Assembly (NCBI GenBank): GCA_002408185.1
Contig: DHQV01000063.1
Location: 1,233 to 8,788 of the forward strand
Origin: Deltaproteobacteria bacterium UBA5329
GTDB taxonomy: Bacteria; Desulfobacterota; Syntrophorhabdia; Syntrophorhabdales; Syntrophorhabdaceae
Direction of reading: 5' to 3'
Length of the DNA stretch: 7,556 nt
Shown: piece after piece, positions 1 through 6,208 of the stretch
Numbering within the stretch: position 1 is the stretch's first letter
Layout of the letters: the number at the start of each line of letters is the position of its first letter
The notes under the pieces: generated by a model
Seen by the model: the letters and a program-made list of their open reading frames with translations, nothing else
What the model was told of the DNA's origin: nothing
Databases searched by the model: none
Made by a program: the position numbers and the translations under genes

Positions 1-450
1 GGAGAGGAATGTCCCCTTCCGGTGAAGATTATTCTTGACCTCGTCCCAGAGCGCCGCATCCCTCAATGATCGCTCGACAATGCCGTCCATTTCCGATCTG
101 GGCATCCTGATGCCGTTCAGCTTGTAGCCCGCAACGACATTTTCATAAATGCTCATCGTCGGGAAAGGGTTCGGTTTCTGGAACACCATACCGATCTTCC
201 GCCTGAGGATGATGGGCTGCATTGCGTAGATATCCTCGTCAAGGAGATACATTTTGCCTGATATGGTGGCACCTGGAATGAGCTCATGCATTCTGTTTAC
301 GCACCGTATAAGGGTCGTCTTGCCGCAGCCGGACGGCCCCATCAGCGCAGCGACGATATTTTTCTCGACTCTCAGGTTTATTTTGTGGAGAATTTTGTGG
401 TCTCCAAAGCTTGCGCTGAAATCCTTGACCGTCAGAACCGTGTTTTCCAT
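1..450 (-). CDS. pstB: PstB, phosphate ABC transporter ATP-binding protein (partial, C-terminus beyond left edge)
   Basis: This is the ATPase subunit that powers phosphate import through PstCA at the cytoplasmic face of the inner membrane. The minus strand reads open from an ATG at 450 to the window edge, giving exactly 150 codons; full PstB proteins are about 250-260 residues, so the signature motif, Walker B and H-loop are missing here. Visible motifs are the Walker A loop GPSGCGKTT at residues 38-46 and the Q-loop region with Gln91 in VFQKPNPFP, the wording typical of PstB rather than of general ABC ATPases. The start lies inside the 3' end of pstA (19-base overlap), with a purine-rich GAGAGGA about 11 bases upstream, so translation is probably coupled to pstA. 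It is last of the visible pst genes; phoU often follows in such loci but cannot be seen. The family assignment is firm. Confidence 0.96.
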   Translation of the reverse strand, partial: MENTVLTVKDFSASFGDHKILHKINLRVEKNIVAALMGPSGCGKTTLIRCVNRMHELIPGATISGKMYLLDEDIYAMQPIILRRKIGMVFQKPNPFPTMSIYENVVAGYKLNGIRMPRSEMDGIVERSLRDAALWDEVKNNLHRKGTFLS

Positions 451-1277
451 TTTGCAGAAATTCCTCTCGAAACCAGATTTAAAGAAAGTGTCAGGACAAC
501 AAGAATGAACGAAGCCCCCCAGGCGAATGAATGCCATTCGGGGTATGGGCTCATCGCATAGTAGAATATCCTGTACGGCAACGAATCTATTGGCTTGAAT
601 ATGTTGACATTCATGAACTGGTTGCCAAATGCGGTGAAAAGGAGCGGGGCTGTCTCACCGGTGATCCGGGCCACACTGAGCAGTATCCCGGTCAATATAC
701 CGCTCATCCCGGAGGGGAGAATGACCTTGAGCATTGTCCTGTAATACGGCACACCGAGGGCGAGAGAAGCCTCCTTCAGGTGATACGGGACGAGTTTGAG
801 GGTTTCTTCCGTCGTCTTGATAATAACGGGCAGCATCATGATAGCCAGGGCAACCCCTCCCGAAAAGGCCGAGAACCCTTTTAAAGGTATCACGATCCAC
901 AGGTAGGCAATGATGCCTATGACGATCGATGGCGTCCCCTGGAGGACAATGACACACAACCGGATGGAATTGCCGAGTTTGCCGGTACTGTTCTCGGCAA
1001 GATAGATCCCGGCCAGGATACCGCAGGGTATCGACAACGCGCCCGACAGAACGATAAGCATCAATGTGCCTATAATAGCATTAAACACCCCGCCGCCGGT
1101 CTCACCGATCGGCCTTGGCAGGCTCGTCAGAAAGTCCCAGTTGATGACCGCTATCCCGTTCTTCGTTATGTAATAGAGGATCAGAAAGAGGGGCAGAAGG
1201 GAAATAAACGCAAAGAAACCGATAATGCCTTTGAACAGGATATCTTTTAAAAGACGGGATCTCAGATTATCGTTCAT
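432..1277 (-). CDS. pstA: PstA, phosphate ABC transporter permease
   Basis: PstA is one of the two inner-membrane permease subunits that form the phosphate channel with PstC. The protein is 281 residues from the ATG at 1277, close to the usual length. It has a first membrane helix at about residues 15-37, a long hydrophobic core with several more helices (about 67-92, 107-131 and 139-153), the cytoplasmic EAA loop starting near residue 169 (EASLALGVPYYRTM) that docks on PstB, the following ARITGETAPLLF stretch characteristic of PstA, and a last helix near 253-270. A GTG three bases further upstream (1280) is also possible. I prefer the ATG because GAGG sits seven bases before it and because it forms a TGATG junction with the pstC stop, a common coupling arrangement. 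The 3' end overlaps pstB by 19 bases. Confidence 0.95.
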   Translation of the reverse strand: MNDNLRSRLLKDILFKGIIGFFAFISLLPLFLILYYITKNGIAVINWDFLTSLPRPIGETGGGVFNAIIGTLMLIVLSGALSIPCGILAGIYLAENSTGKLGNSIRLCVIVLQGTPSIVIGIIAYLWIVIPLKGFSAFSGGVALAIMMLPVIIKTTEETLKLVPYHLKEASLALGVPYYRTMLKVILPSGMSGILTGILLSVARITGETAPLLFTAFGNQFMNVNIFKPIDSLPYRIFYYAMSPYPEWHSFAWGASFILVVLTLSLNLVSRGISAKWKTRF

Positions 1278-2194
1278 CACGTGACCTCGCGCGATGCTTC
1301 GATGCTGAGTTTCTGGATCACGTACGTCCCGACGATGTTGACGATCATCGTGACAAAAAACAGGACCAGAGCCAGGTATATCAGCGATGCGGCCGTAATT
1401 CCCGTTGCCTCGGCAAATTCGTTCGCAATAACACTTGCCATGGTATTGGCGGGGCTGAATATGCTGGTTGGGAGAAAATTGCTGTTCCCGATGAGCATTG
1501 TTACGGCCATCGTCTCCCCTATGGCACGTCCCAGAGCAAGGAGTATTCCCGCTATGATGCCTGAACGGGCGTACGGGACTACAATGTTCTTGACGACCTC
1601 GAAGCGTGTGGCTCCAAGCGAATAAGCCGCTTCCTTAAGATCGCCCGGGACGAGGGTAATGACCTCCCTGCCGATAGAAGCCGAAAACGGGATGATCATG
1701 ACGGCGAGGATGAGCGATGAGGTCAGGATCCCCACACCCTGGGGGGCAACCCCGATCTTCGTCTCGACGAACCTGATAACGGGCATGAGAAGAAAAAGGC
1801 CCCACAACCCGTATATTACGGAAGGGATGCCTGCAAGGATCTCCACGGAACTGCGAAGAAAGGCGGAGATGGGCCCCTCCCTGTAATATTCGCCGAGAAA
1901 GAGGGAAATGGCTATGGAGAACGGGATCGATATCAGAAGGGCAAGGAATGACGTTATCAGCGTTCCTGCCAGGAAGGGGAGTGCTCCAAATGTCCCCGAT
2001 GCGGTGTCCCAGGTCTTCGCCGCGAAGAAGAAGATGCCGGACTGGCGGATAGACGGTACAGAGTTGGCAAAGAGAGTCACCAGTATCCCGAGAAAGAGAA
2101 CGACGATGAACCCTCCGCTCACTAAAAGGACTGCCTTGAATGATCTTTCCAAGCAGTCTATATGTCGTGTCAATCGCTTCGTATGTCTGGTCAT
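1277..2194 (-). CDS. pstC: PstC, phosphate ABC transporter permease
   Basis: PstC is the second channel-forming permease of the phosphate importer. From the ATG at 2194 it has 305 residues, near the family's usual size. A basic N-terminus is followed by a helix at about 20-43, a linker with the SGTFGALPFLAGT segment, and further helices from about 75. The EAA loop EAAYSLGATRFEVVKN lies near residues 190-205, and the adjoining ALGRAIGETMAVTMLIGN is a PstC hallmark. A TTG two codons upstream (2200) is the other possible start; a TGA immediately before it rules out anything longer. Neither start has a Shine-Dalgarno sequence: the bases in front are pyrimidine-rich and form the 3' arm of a strong hairpin at 2205-2232. 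The gene is separated from pstS by about 58 bases and its stop overlaps the pstA start by one base. Confidence 0.95.
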   Translation of the reverse strand: MTRHTKRLTRHIDCLERSFKAVLLVSGGFIVVLFLGILVTLFANSVPSIRQSGIFFFAAKTWDTASGTFGALPFLAGTLITSFLALLISIPFSIAISLFLGEYYREGPISAFLRSSVEILAGIPSVIYGLWGLFLLMPVIRFVETKIGVAPQGVGILTSSLILAVMIIPFSASIGREVITLVPGDLKEAAYSLGATRFEVVKNIVVPYARSGIIAGILLALGRAIGETMAVTMLIGNSNFLPTSIFSPANTMASVIANEFAEATGITAASLIYLALVLFFVTMIVNIVGTYVIQKLSIEASREVT

Positions 2195-2204
2195 GAACAA
2201 TCAG

Positions 2205-2232
2205 AGAGGCGGGAGGCAACTTCCCCGCCCCT
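2205..2232 (-). promoter_or_regulatory. Strong RNA hairpin between pstS and pstC
   Basis: In the mRNA sense (minus strand) the arms AGGGGCGGGG and TCCCGCCTCT pair over 10 base pairs, two of them G-U, around an 8-base loop AAGTTGCC. No run of T follows, so it is not a classical terminator. It lies 20 bases past the pstS stop and ends 10 bases before the pstC ATG, exactly where a ribosome-binding site would be. A plausible role, by analogy with binding protein-permease operons in general, is to protect the pstS 3' end and lower pstCAB output relative to pstS. The pairing is seen in the sequence; the role is inferred. Confidence 0.7.
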
Positions 2233-2252
2233 TCAAGTCCCTATCTGTTCGT

Positions 2253-3314
2253 TTATTTCAGCAACGGTGCGCCGTTATAGGTCATCGAACCTATTATCTT
2301 TACAGACTTTGCCGCCGCTTCCTTTGATAACGGGGAATAGTGGAGCGGCTCAACATATCTCTGTCCGTTCCCCGCCATCCACATGAGCATTTTGGCGAGG
2401 GCCTCAGCGCGCTCCTTCGTTTTGCCGCCGTAGTTTTGTTCCTTGTAGAAGATGAGCCATGTGAAGCTGCTTATCGGATATCCCGTGGCAGCGCCGGTGT
2501 TCGTCAGGGATATGTTCGTATCGTCGGGTATCTTGACGTTTGCCGCAGCTGTCACCGATTTCAGGGTCGGCTCGATGAACTTCCCTGCCTTGTTCTTTAC
2601 ATTGCCGTACGCCATCTTGTTCTGGATAGCGTATAGAAGTTCGGCATAACCGATCGCCCCCGGGGTTTGCTTCACATATCCGGCCACGCCGGGGTTGCCT
2701 TTCTGGCCGATCGACCCGGCAGGCCAGTTGACAGATTTTCCCAGGCCGATCTTCTCTCTCCATGCGTCATTCGTTTTCGCCAGATATTCTGTAAAAATGA
2801 ATGTGGTGCCGCTTGAGTCCGCCCTATGCACGGGGCTTATCGCCAGGTTCGGAAGAGTGGTCCCGGGATTTGCCGATGCGATCTTGGGATCGTTCCATTT
2901 CGTGATAGTGCCCAGGAAGATGCCTGCTATTATCTCGGAGGTGAAGTTCAGTTTTGGATTTCCCGGAAGGTTGTACGCAAGGACGACCGCTCCCAGGCAT
3001 GTGGGGATGTGCAGGACGGGGGCCCCGGCTGACTTCTGCTCCAGTTCGGTCATGAATGCATCGGTGCCGCCAAAATCCACCGTCTTTTTGATGAGTTGAT
3101 TGATACCGCCTCCGGACCCGATCCCCTGATAGTTGATCTTCACCTTGTGCTGCTGGTTGTAGGCATCAAACATCTTAGAATAGAGGGGCTGGGGGAATGT
3201 GGCGCCCGCACCCAGAAGCTCCATATCCGCCGCCGGTACATGCCCCGTCAGACCGAAGACGGCGACAAGGGCGGCCGCCACAAATGTCAAATTCCTTAAC
3301 AACCTGAAACTCAT
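2253..3314 (-). CDS. pstS: PstS, periplasmic phosphate-binding protein
   Basis: PstS captures inorganic phosphate in the periplasm and delivers it to PstCA. The 353-residue protein begins with a Sec signal peptide: basic RLLR, hydrophobic stretch at about 9-24, and likely cleavage after VPA at residue 28. The ligand-binding segments of the family are all present: GAGATFPQPLY starting at Gly35 (Thr39, Phe40), GIGSGGG at 64-70 (Ser67), FGGTDA at 81-86 (Asp85) and HRADSSGTT at 163-171 (Arg164, Ser168, Gly169, Thr170). There is a single cysteine at 106. No lipobox is seen, so it should be soluble. The ATG at 3314 has an excellent ribosome site, AAGGAGG five bases upstream, in contrast to pstC. 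It has its own promoter region with a Pho box between it and phoR. Confidence 0.97.
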   Translation of the reverse strand: MSFRLLRNLTFVAAALVAVFGLTGHVPAADMELLGAGATFPQPLYSKMFDAYNQQHKVKINYQGIGSGGGINQLIKKTVDFGGTDAFMTELEQKSAGAPVLHIPTCLGAVVLAYNLPGNPKLNFTSEIIAGIFLGTITKWNDPKIASANPGTTLPNLAISPVHRADSSGTTFIFTEYLAKTNDAWREKIGLGKSVNWPAGSIGQKGNPGVAGYVKQTPGAIGYAELLYAIQNKMAYGNVKNKAGKFIEPTLKSVTAAANVKIPDDTNISLTNTGAATGYPISSFTWLIFYKEQNYGGKTKERAEALAKMLMWMAGNGQRYVEPLHYSPLSKEAAAKSVKIIGSMTYNGAPLLK

Positions 3315-3351
3315 GATACCCTCCTTAATCGGATAATTTACAAGCTGATAA

Positions 3352-3357
3352 AGTTTA
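3352..3357 (-). promoter_or_regulatory. Candidate -10 of the pstS promoter
   Basis: On the minus strand the hexamer TAAACT matches TATAAT at four positions including the key first, second and last bases. It begins 15 bases after the start of the last Pho-box core at 3372, the same spacing seen at phoB. There is no good -35 hexamer, as expected for a PhoB-activated promoter where the box replaces it. Transcription would begin near 3345, giving a leader of about 30 bases. TAAATT (3340-3335) is a less well placed alternative. Confidence 0.5.
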
Positions 3358-3365
3358 CCGACTCA

Positions 3366-3405
3366 CTGTTAACCCTGAAGGTTCGTTCTGTTAATAAATG
3401 GTTAA
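3366..3405 (-). promoter_or_regulatory. Pho box (four 11-base-period direct repeats) upstream of pstS
   Basis: Read in the direction of pstS, four 7-base units start at 3405, 3394, 3383 and 3372: TTAACCA, TTAACAG, AACCTTC and TTAACAG, separated by 4-base spacers. Seven plus four matches the known geometry of PhoB-family binding sites, where each unit takes one PhoB protomer. On the opposite strand, CTGTTAATAAATGGTTAA (3388-3405) resembles the E. coli Pho box CTGTCATAAATCTGTCAT. The third unit is degenerate but is conserved in the phoB copy. The element starts only 8 bases past the phoR stop, so pstS can be driven separately from phoBR. Confidence 0.82.
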
Positions 3406-3413
3406 GATTGCGG

Positions 3414-5141
3414 TCAGGACCTAATGGCCGGTAAAGAAACGATGAATGTGGAGCCTTTGCCGACAACGCTCTCGACGCTGATGCTCCCCTCGTGGAGAAG
3501 GACGATATGCTTGACGATCGACAACCCGAGCCCGCTACCGCCCAGCTTTTTTGAGCGTGATTTGTCGACCACGTAGAAGCGTTCGAAAATGCGGGGGATA
3601 TGCTCGGAAGGGATGCCCGGACCGGTATCGGTCACCTTTACGATCACATTGCCCAGCTTCGCATTCATCTCGATCGTGATCCCCCCGACCTCCGTGTATT
3701 TGATAGCGTTATCCAGAAGGTTTATAAAAACCTGCTCAAGCCTGAAAGGATCGCCCATGGCAGGCGGCAGGTCATCCGGGATCACAGTCTTGAGTGGCAA
3801 GCCCTTCTGACGCACCTGGTTCTCAAATATTTTGAGCACCCTGTCGATGAGCTGCGGCATGCTGACGGGCTCGGGGGTAAACGCAAATTCTCTTTCCTCA
3901 AGTTTCGCAAGCGTCAGAAGATCCGTGACAATATTGATCAGCCGGTCTGTATTGCGCCTGATGACCGTCAGGTAATGTCTGTTCTCGTCCGAGATCGAAG
4001 TTTCATTTATCGTCTCGGCATATCCTTTTATGGATGTGAGCGGCGTGCGAAGCTCGTGGGATACATTCAGGACAAAATCGCTCTTTATCTTCTCGAGGTG
4101 TTTTATGTCGGTGATATCATGGAAGACGACAACAACACCGCCTTTTGTTCTCAGGAAAGAGGCGCTGCACAAGAACACCCTGTCATTCACGGCGACCTCC
4201 TGATTGAGGTTTCGTTGTTCGCTGCGCACCCTTCTGATGAGTTCATTGATCGGGGGCTCGCGAACCTCCTCCCAGAAGAACCGGCCCTTATCGACCTCGC
4301 GGCCGATGACCTTCTCCAGGCTTTTGTTTGTCAGGACCACTCGTTCGTCGCCGTCGAGGACCAAGAGTCCCTCTTGCAGTGATGTTATTATGCTGTTCAA
4401 CTCTTCCTTCTGACGGGTAAGTTCGGCAAAAAGACCCTGCATCTCATCTGTCATTGTGTTGAAGCTGTCCGCTACCTGTTTGAGCTCATCCCTGCCCCTT
4501 AACAATACCCGTGCGCTGAAATCATGTCCTGCCACGCGCCGTATGGCGTCCGTCAACTCCCCGACGGGTCGGGATATCGTCCGGGCAAAGATAAATGCCG
4601 CGATAAGGGCGATAACAAGAACGATAGCGGCCGTCTGTGCGATCTGCGTGTTGAGCCTTCCCGAGACAACCTTGATATCTTTCAGGAACTTGCTTGCCCG
4701 GATGACATACTCAACCGCATCACCCTTGTAGACCGGTATTGCGATGTAAAGCATCTCCCGGCCCAGGGTGTCGCTTAGGCGCAGATACCTTCCGGTCTGG
4801 CCCTCGAATGCCTGTGCGACCTCTGTCCTCATCCGGTGATTTTCCATCTTGCCGGGGTTTTCCTTGGAGTCAGCGACCACCCTGCCTTCGGGGTCCACGA
4901 TGGTGATCCGGGTATGTATCTGCCTGTCCAGCCCCTTAATTGTGCGGTCCATAGACCTCAGTGACGAAACCTCGTTCAGAAAACCCCTGACGATCATGGC
5001 GGTCTCAGTTAATTCCTTTTCGGTGAGTTCCAGCTGGTAATGCCGGATAAGATAGGAGGAAAAAAGGACCGTAAGTCCGGAGAGGGCGATGATCAGTAGA
5101 AAATAGCTGCCGAATATTTTAAGGAATATCGACCTTTTCAT
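3414..5141 (-). CDS. phoR: PhoR, phosphate-regulon sensor histidine kinase
   Basis: This is the membrane sensor kinase expected to phosphorylate PhoB when phosphate is scarce. The 575 residues read: membrane helix at about 10-31; a periplasmic segment of roughly 130 residues (about 36-165); second helix at about 168-187; HAMP at about 188-240; a PAS domain at about 250-345; HisKA with the H-box SHELRTPLTSIKGYAET, phosphoaccepting His362; and a HATPase domain with the N-box (Asn474, Asn478), DTGPG at 505-509, the F-box ERFYVVDKSRSKKLGGSG and GSGLGL at 535-540. No catalytic residue is missing. The sizeable extracytoplasmic loop is like PhoR of Bacillus and many deltaproteobacteria, and unlike E. 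coli PhoR, which has almost none. The ATG shares ATGA with the phoB stop, so the two are translationally coupled. No terminator separates it from pstS. Confidence 0.93.
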   Translation of the reverse strand: MKRSIFLKIFGSYFLLIIALSGLTVLFSSYLIRHYQLELTEKELTETAMIVRGFLNEVSSLRSMDRTIKGLDRQIHTRITIVDPEGRVVADSKENPGKMENHRMRTEVAQAFEGQTGRYLRLSDTLGREMLYIAIPVYKGDAVEYVIRASKFLKDIKVVSGRLNTQIAQTAAIVLVIALIAAFIFARTISRPVGELTDAIRRVAGHDFSARVLLRGRDELKQVADSFNTMTDEMQGLFAELTRQKEELNSIITSLQEGLLVLDGDERVVLTNKSLEKVIGREVDKGRFFWEEVREPPINELIRRVRSEQRNLNQEVAVNDRVFLCSASFLRTKGGVVVVFHDITDIKHLEKIKSDFVLNVSHELRTPLTSIKGYAETINETSISDENRHYLTVIRRNTDRLINIVTDLLTLAKLEEREFAFTPEPVSMPQLIDRVLKIFENQVRQKGLPLKTVIPDDLPPAMGDPFRLEQVFINLLDNAIKYTEVGGITIEMNAKLGNVIVKVTDTGPGIPSEHIPRIFERFYVVDKSRSKKLGGSGLGLSIVKHIVLLHEGSISVESVVGKGSTFIVSLPAIRS

Positions 5142-5821
5142 TCTTCCATCCTGTAGCCTGCCCCTCGCACGTTCTTGATCATGTGTGACGCATCACCGAG
5201 TTTCTCGCGCAGATGCCTGATATGGACGTCCACGGTCCGGTCGATAACAAATTTCTCGTCCCCCCAGAGAAAACCCAGTATCTGCTCGCGTGTCTGGATG
5301 CGCCCTTGCTTCATTGCGAGCAGGTGTAATATCTTAAATTCAGAGGGTGTCAGCTTGACCACCTCCCCTTTCACCTTTACCTCATGCCTGTCAATATCCA
5401 TAACGATGTCGCCGATCACTATTTGCCGGGCCTCCGCATCGTGTTTGTCATGGCGCCGCAGGACCGCGCGCACGCGGGCAACCAGTTCCCGCGGTGAAAA
5501 CGGTTTTGTCACGTAATCATCAGCTCCCAGTTCAAGACCGATTATCTTGTCGACCTCCTCGGTCTTCGCCGTCAGCATGATGATGGGAAGAGATGAAAAC
5601 CGTTCGTGCCCCCTGAGGTATTTGCATATTTGCAGCCCGTCGATGTCAGGGAGCATAAGGTCAAGAATGACGAGATCAGGGACTTCCCTTGCCAGGAATT
5701 TGTAGAAAGATTCTGCGTCCGCAAATTCACGGACGCGAAACCCCGATCTTTTAAGGTGTATCGACACGAGCTCCAGTATATCAGTCTCGTCATCGACAAC
5801 GGCGATCAGCTGATTGGTCAT
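5138..5821 (-). CDS. phoB: PhoB, phosphate-regulon response regulator (OmpR/PhoB family)
   Basis: PhoB is the transcription factor of the phosphate-starvation response. The 227 residues contain an N-terminal receiver domain with the acidic pair Asp10-Asp11, the phosphoaccepting Asp54 in DLMLPDIDG, Thr84 and Lys106 (TKPF), followed by a winged-helix DNA-binding domain from about 130 to the end, with the family's LTPSEFKILHLLA, RTVDVHIRHLREKLG and VRGAGYRM segments. The length is typical. The gene context (phoR coupled by ATGA, pst genes downstream) separates it from other OmpR-type regulators. The ATG at 5821 starts the protein correctly, but its ribosome site is weak: GAGG lies 13 bases upstream within a small TGAG/CTCA stem, and AGGT directly abuts the start. 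Its own promoter carries a Pho box, implying autoregulation. Confidence 0.94.
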   Translation of the reverse strand: MTNQLIAVVDDETDILELVSIHLKRSGFRVREFADAESFYKFLAREVPDLVILDLMLPDIDGLQICKYLRGHERFSSLPIIMLTAKTEEVDKIIGLELGADDYVTKPFSPRELVARVRAVLRRHDKHDAEARQIVIGDIVMDIDRHEVKVKGEVVKLTPSEFKILHLLAMKQGRIQTREQILGFLWGDEKFVIDRTVDVHIRHLREKLGDASHMIKNVRGAGYRMEE

Positions 5822-5903
5822 ACCTATGAGATTACCTCACAAATCTATCTTTGCAAAGGGCTCTTGTAGCACAGCTAAGCAGCGTATTTCCTTCTCGGGG
5901 GAT

Positions 5904-5909
5904 ATTTTA
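5904..5909 (-). promoter_or_regulatory. Candidate -10 of the phoB promoter
   Basis: TAAAAT on the minus strand matches TATAAT at five of six positions. It begins 15 bases after the start of the last Pho-box core at 5924, as at pstS. No -35 hexamer is apparent apart from the box. Predicted transcription start is near 5897, giving a leader of about 75 bases. Confidence 0.6.
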
Positions 5910-5917
5910 CGCCCGGA

Positions 5918-5957
5918 GTGTTAATTCTGAAGGCTCAATGTGTTAAGAAACGGTTAT
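5918..5957 (-). promoter_or_regulatory. Pho box (four 11-base-period direct repeats) upstream of phoB
   Basis: In the direction of phoB the units start at 5957, 5946, 5935 and 5924: ATAACCG, TTAACAC, AGCCTTC and TTAACAC, each followed by a 4-base spacer. Aligned without gaps to the 40-base pstS element, 30 of 40 positions agree, including the odd third unit with its CCTTCAG. The match in period, orientation, unit order and distance to the -10 makes chance unlikely and points to PhoB autoregulation of phoBR. Binding has not been shown here. Confidence 0.8.
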
Positions 5958-5978
5958 TTTTCCCTAAGAACGCCGACC

Positions 5979-5999
5979 AGGCTTCGACCTCTGGAGCCT
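5979..5999. other. Inverted repeat between the two divergent promoters
   Basis: AGGCTTC and GGAGCCT can pair over 7 base pairs (one G-T) around a 7-base spacer. It lies upstream of both predicted transcription starts, so it would not be in either leader. It could be an operator for another regulator or have no function; there is no further support. Confidence 0.25.
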
Positions 6000-6048
6000 A
6001 TTCAATTATGTGCTGGCAAGTTGATAAAGACCGGGATTTTCGTCACGT

Positions 6049-6110
6049 CTAATGACCTGTTGAGTTGGAATTAATACTAATTTAATCCACGCTTAATCTG
6101 AGCTTAATTA
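6049..6110 (+). promoter_or_regulatory. Extended Pho-box array upstream of the porin
   Basis: Four exact TTAAT cores begin at 6071, 6082, 6093 and 6104, each 11 bases from the next. In the same phase upstream lie TTGAG at 6060 and CTAAT at 6049, weaker possible units. The core, period and orientation relative to the gene are those of the pstS and phoB elements (TTAAC cores), so I infer PhoB binding and activation of the porin in low phosphate. The four central units are strong; the two outer ones are tentative. Confidence 0.75.
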
Positions 6111-6118
6111 AAATTCGT

Positions 6119-6124
6119 TAATCT
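6119..6124 (+). promoter_or_regulatory. Candidate -10 of the porin promoter
   Basis: TAATCT begins 15 bases after the last TTAAT core (6104), the same spacing as at pstS and phoB. It keeps the first, second and last bases of TATAAT but only three in total, so it is weak and would need an activator. TAAAAT at 6109-6114 and GTTAAT at 6117-6122 are alternatives. Transcription would begin near 6131, leaving a leader of about 78 bases. Confidence 0.4.
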
Positions 6125-6146
6125 GGGTTCACAACATCACATCAAT

Positions 6147-6180
6147 AAAGGGAGGGAGGAAAGCGCAGCGGACCATCCGC
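6147..6180 (+). promoter_or_regulatory. Porin leader: SD-like purine tract followed by a small stem-loop
   Basis: The tract AAAGGGAGGGAGGAAAG (6147-6163) is a near-ideal ribosome-binding sequence, yet no ATG, GTG or TTG follows within reach. Directly after it, GCGGA and TCCGC (6168-6172 and 6176-6180) form a 5-base-pair stem with loop CCA. The true porin ribosome site, AAGGAG at 6198-6203, is separate. The tract may be a ribosome standby site or a target for a C/U-rich small RNA; both ideas are inference. Confidence 0.35.
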
Positions 6181-6208
6181 GCAATAAAACCAACCAAAAG
6201 GAGCAGGT

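Larger units (their letters stand above)
5822..6208. other. Divergent intergenic control region between phoB and the porin
   Basis: No gene is supported in these 387 bases. From left to right it holds the phoB leader (5822 to about 5897), with a perfect 10-base palindrome CTTTGCAAAG at 5849-5858; the phoB -10 and Pho box (5904-5957); a hairpin-capable stretch at 5979-5999 (AGGCTTC pairs with GGAGCCT); about 50 bases without obvious signals; the porin Pho-box array (6049-6110); a candidate -10; and the porin leader with a purine-rich SD-like tract and a short stem. The two promoters point away from each other and their repeat arrays are about 90 bases apart, so they are probably independent. 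Confidence 0.75.

Noticed and set aside
254..884. Overlapping plus-strand open frames opposite pstB and pstA
   Set aside because: They are shadows of the transporter genes with no family features.
1635..2219. A 194-codon open frame on the minus strand overlapping pstC
   Set aside because: It is pstC in a shifted frame, rich in R, P, H and S; pstC itself is complete, so no frameshift is needed to explain it.
3315..3413. A terminator between phoR and pstS
   Set aside because: No stem followed by a T-run was found; the space is filled by the Pho box and the pstS promoter, so read-through from phoBR is expected.
3600..4382. A 260-codon open frame on the plus strand opposite phoR
   Set aside because: It lies wholly within the kinase domains of phoR, whose motifs are intact; the predicted protein resembles no family I recognise.
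5822..6208. A riboswitch or small gene in the divergent region
   Set aside because: The predicted leaders are only about 75-78 bases, no known aptamer signature was recognised, and no open frame with a ribosome site is present.
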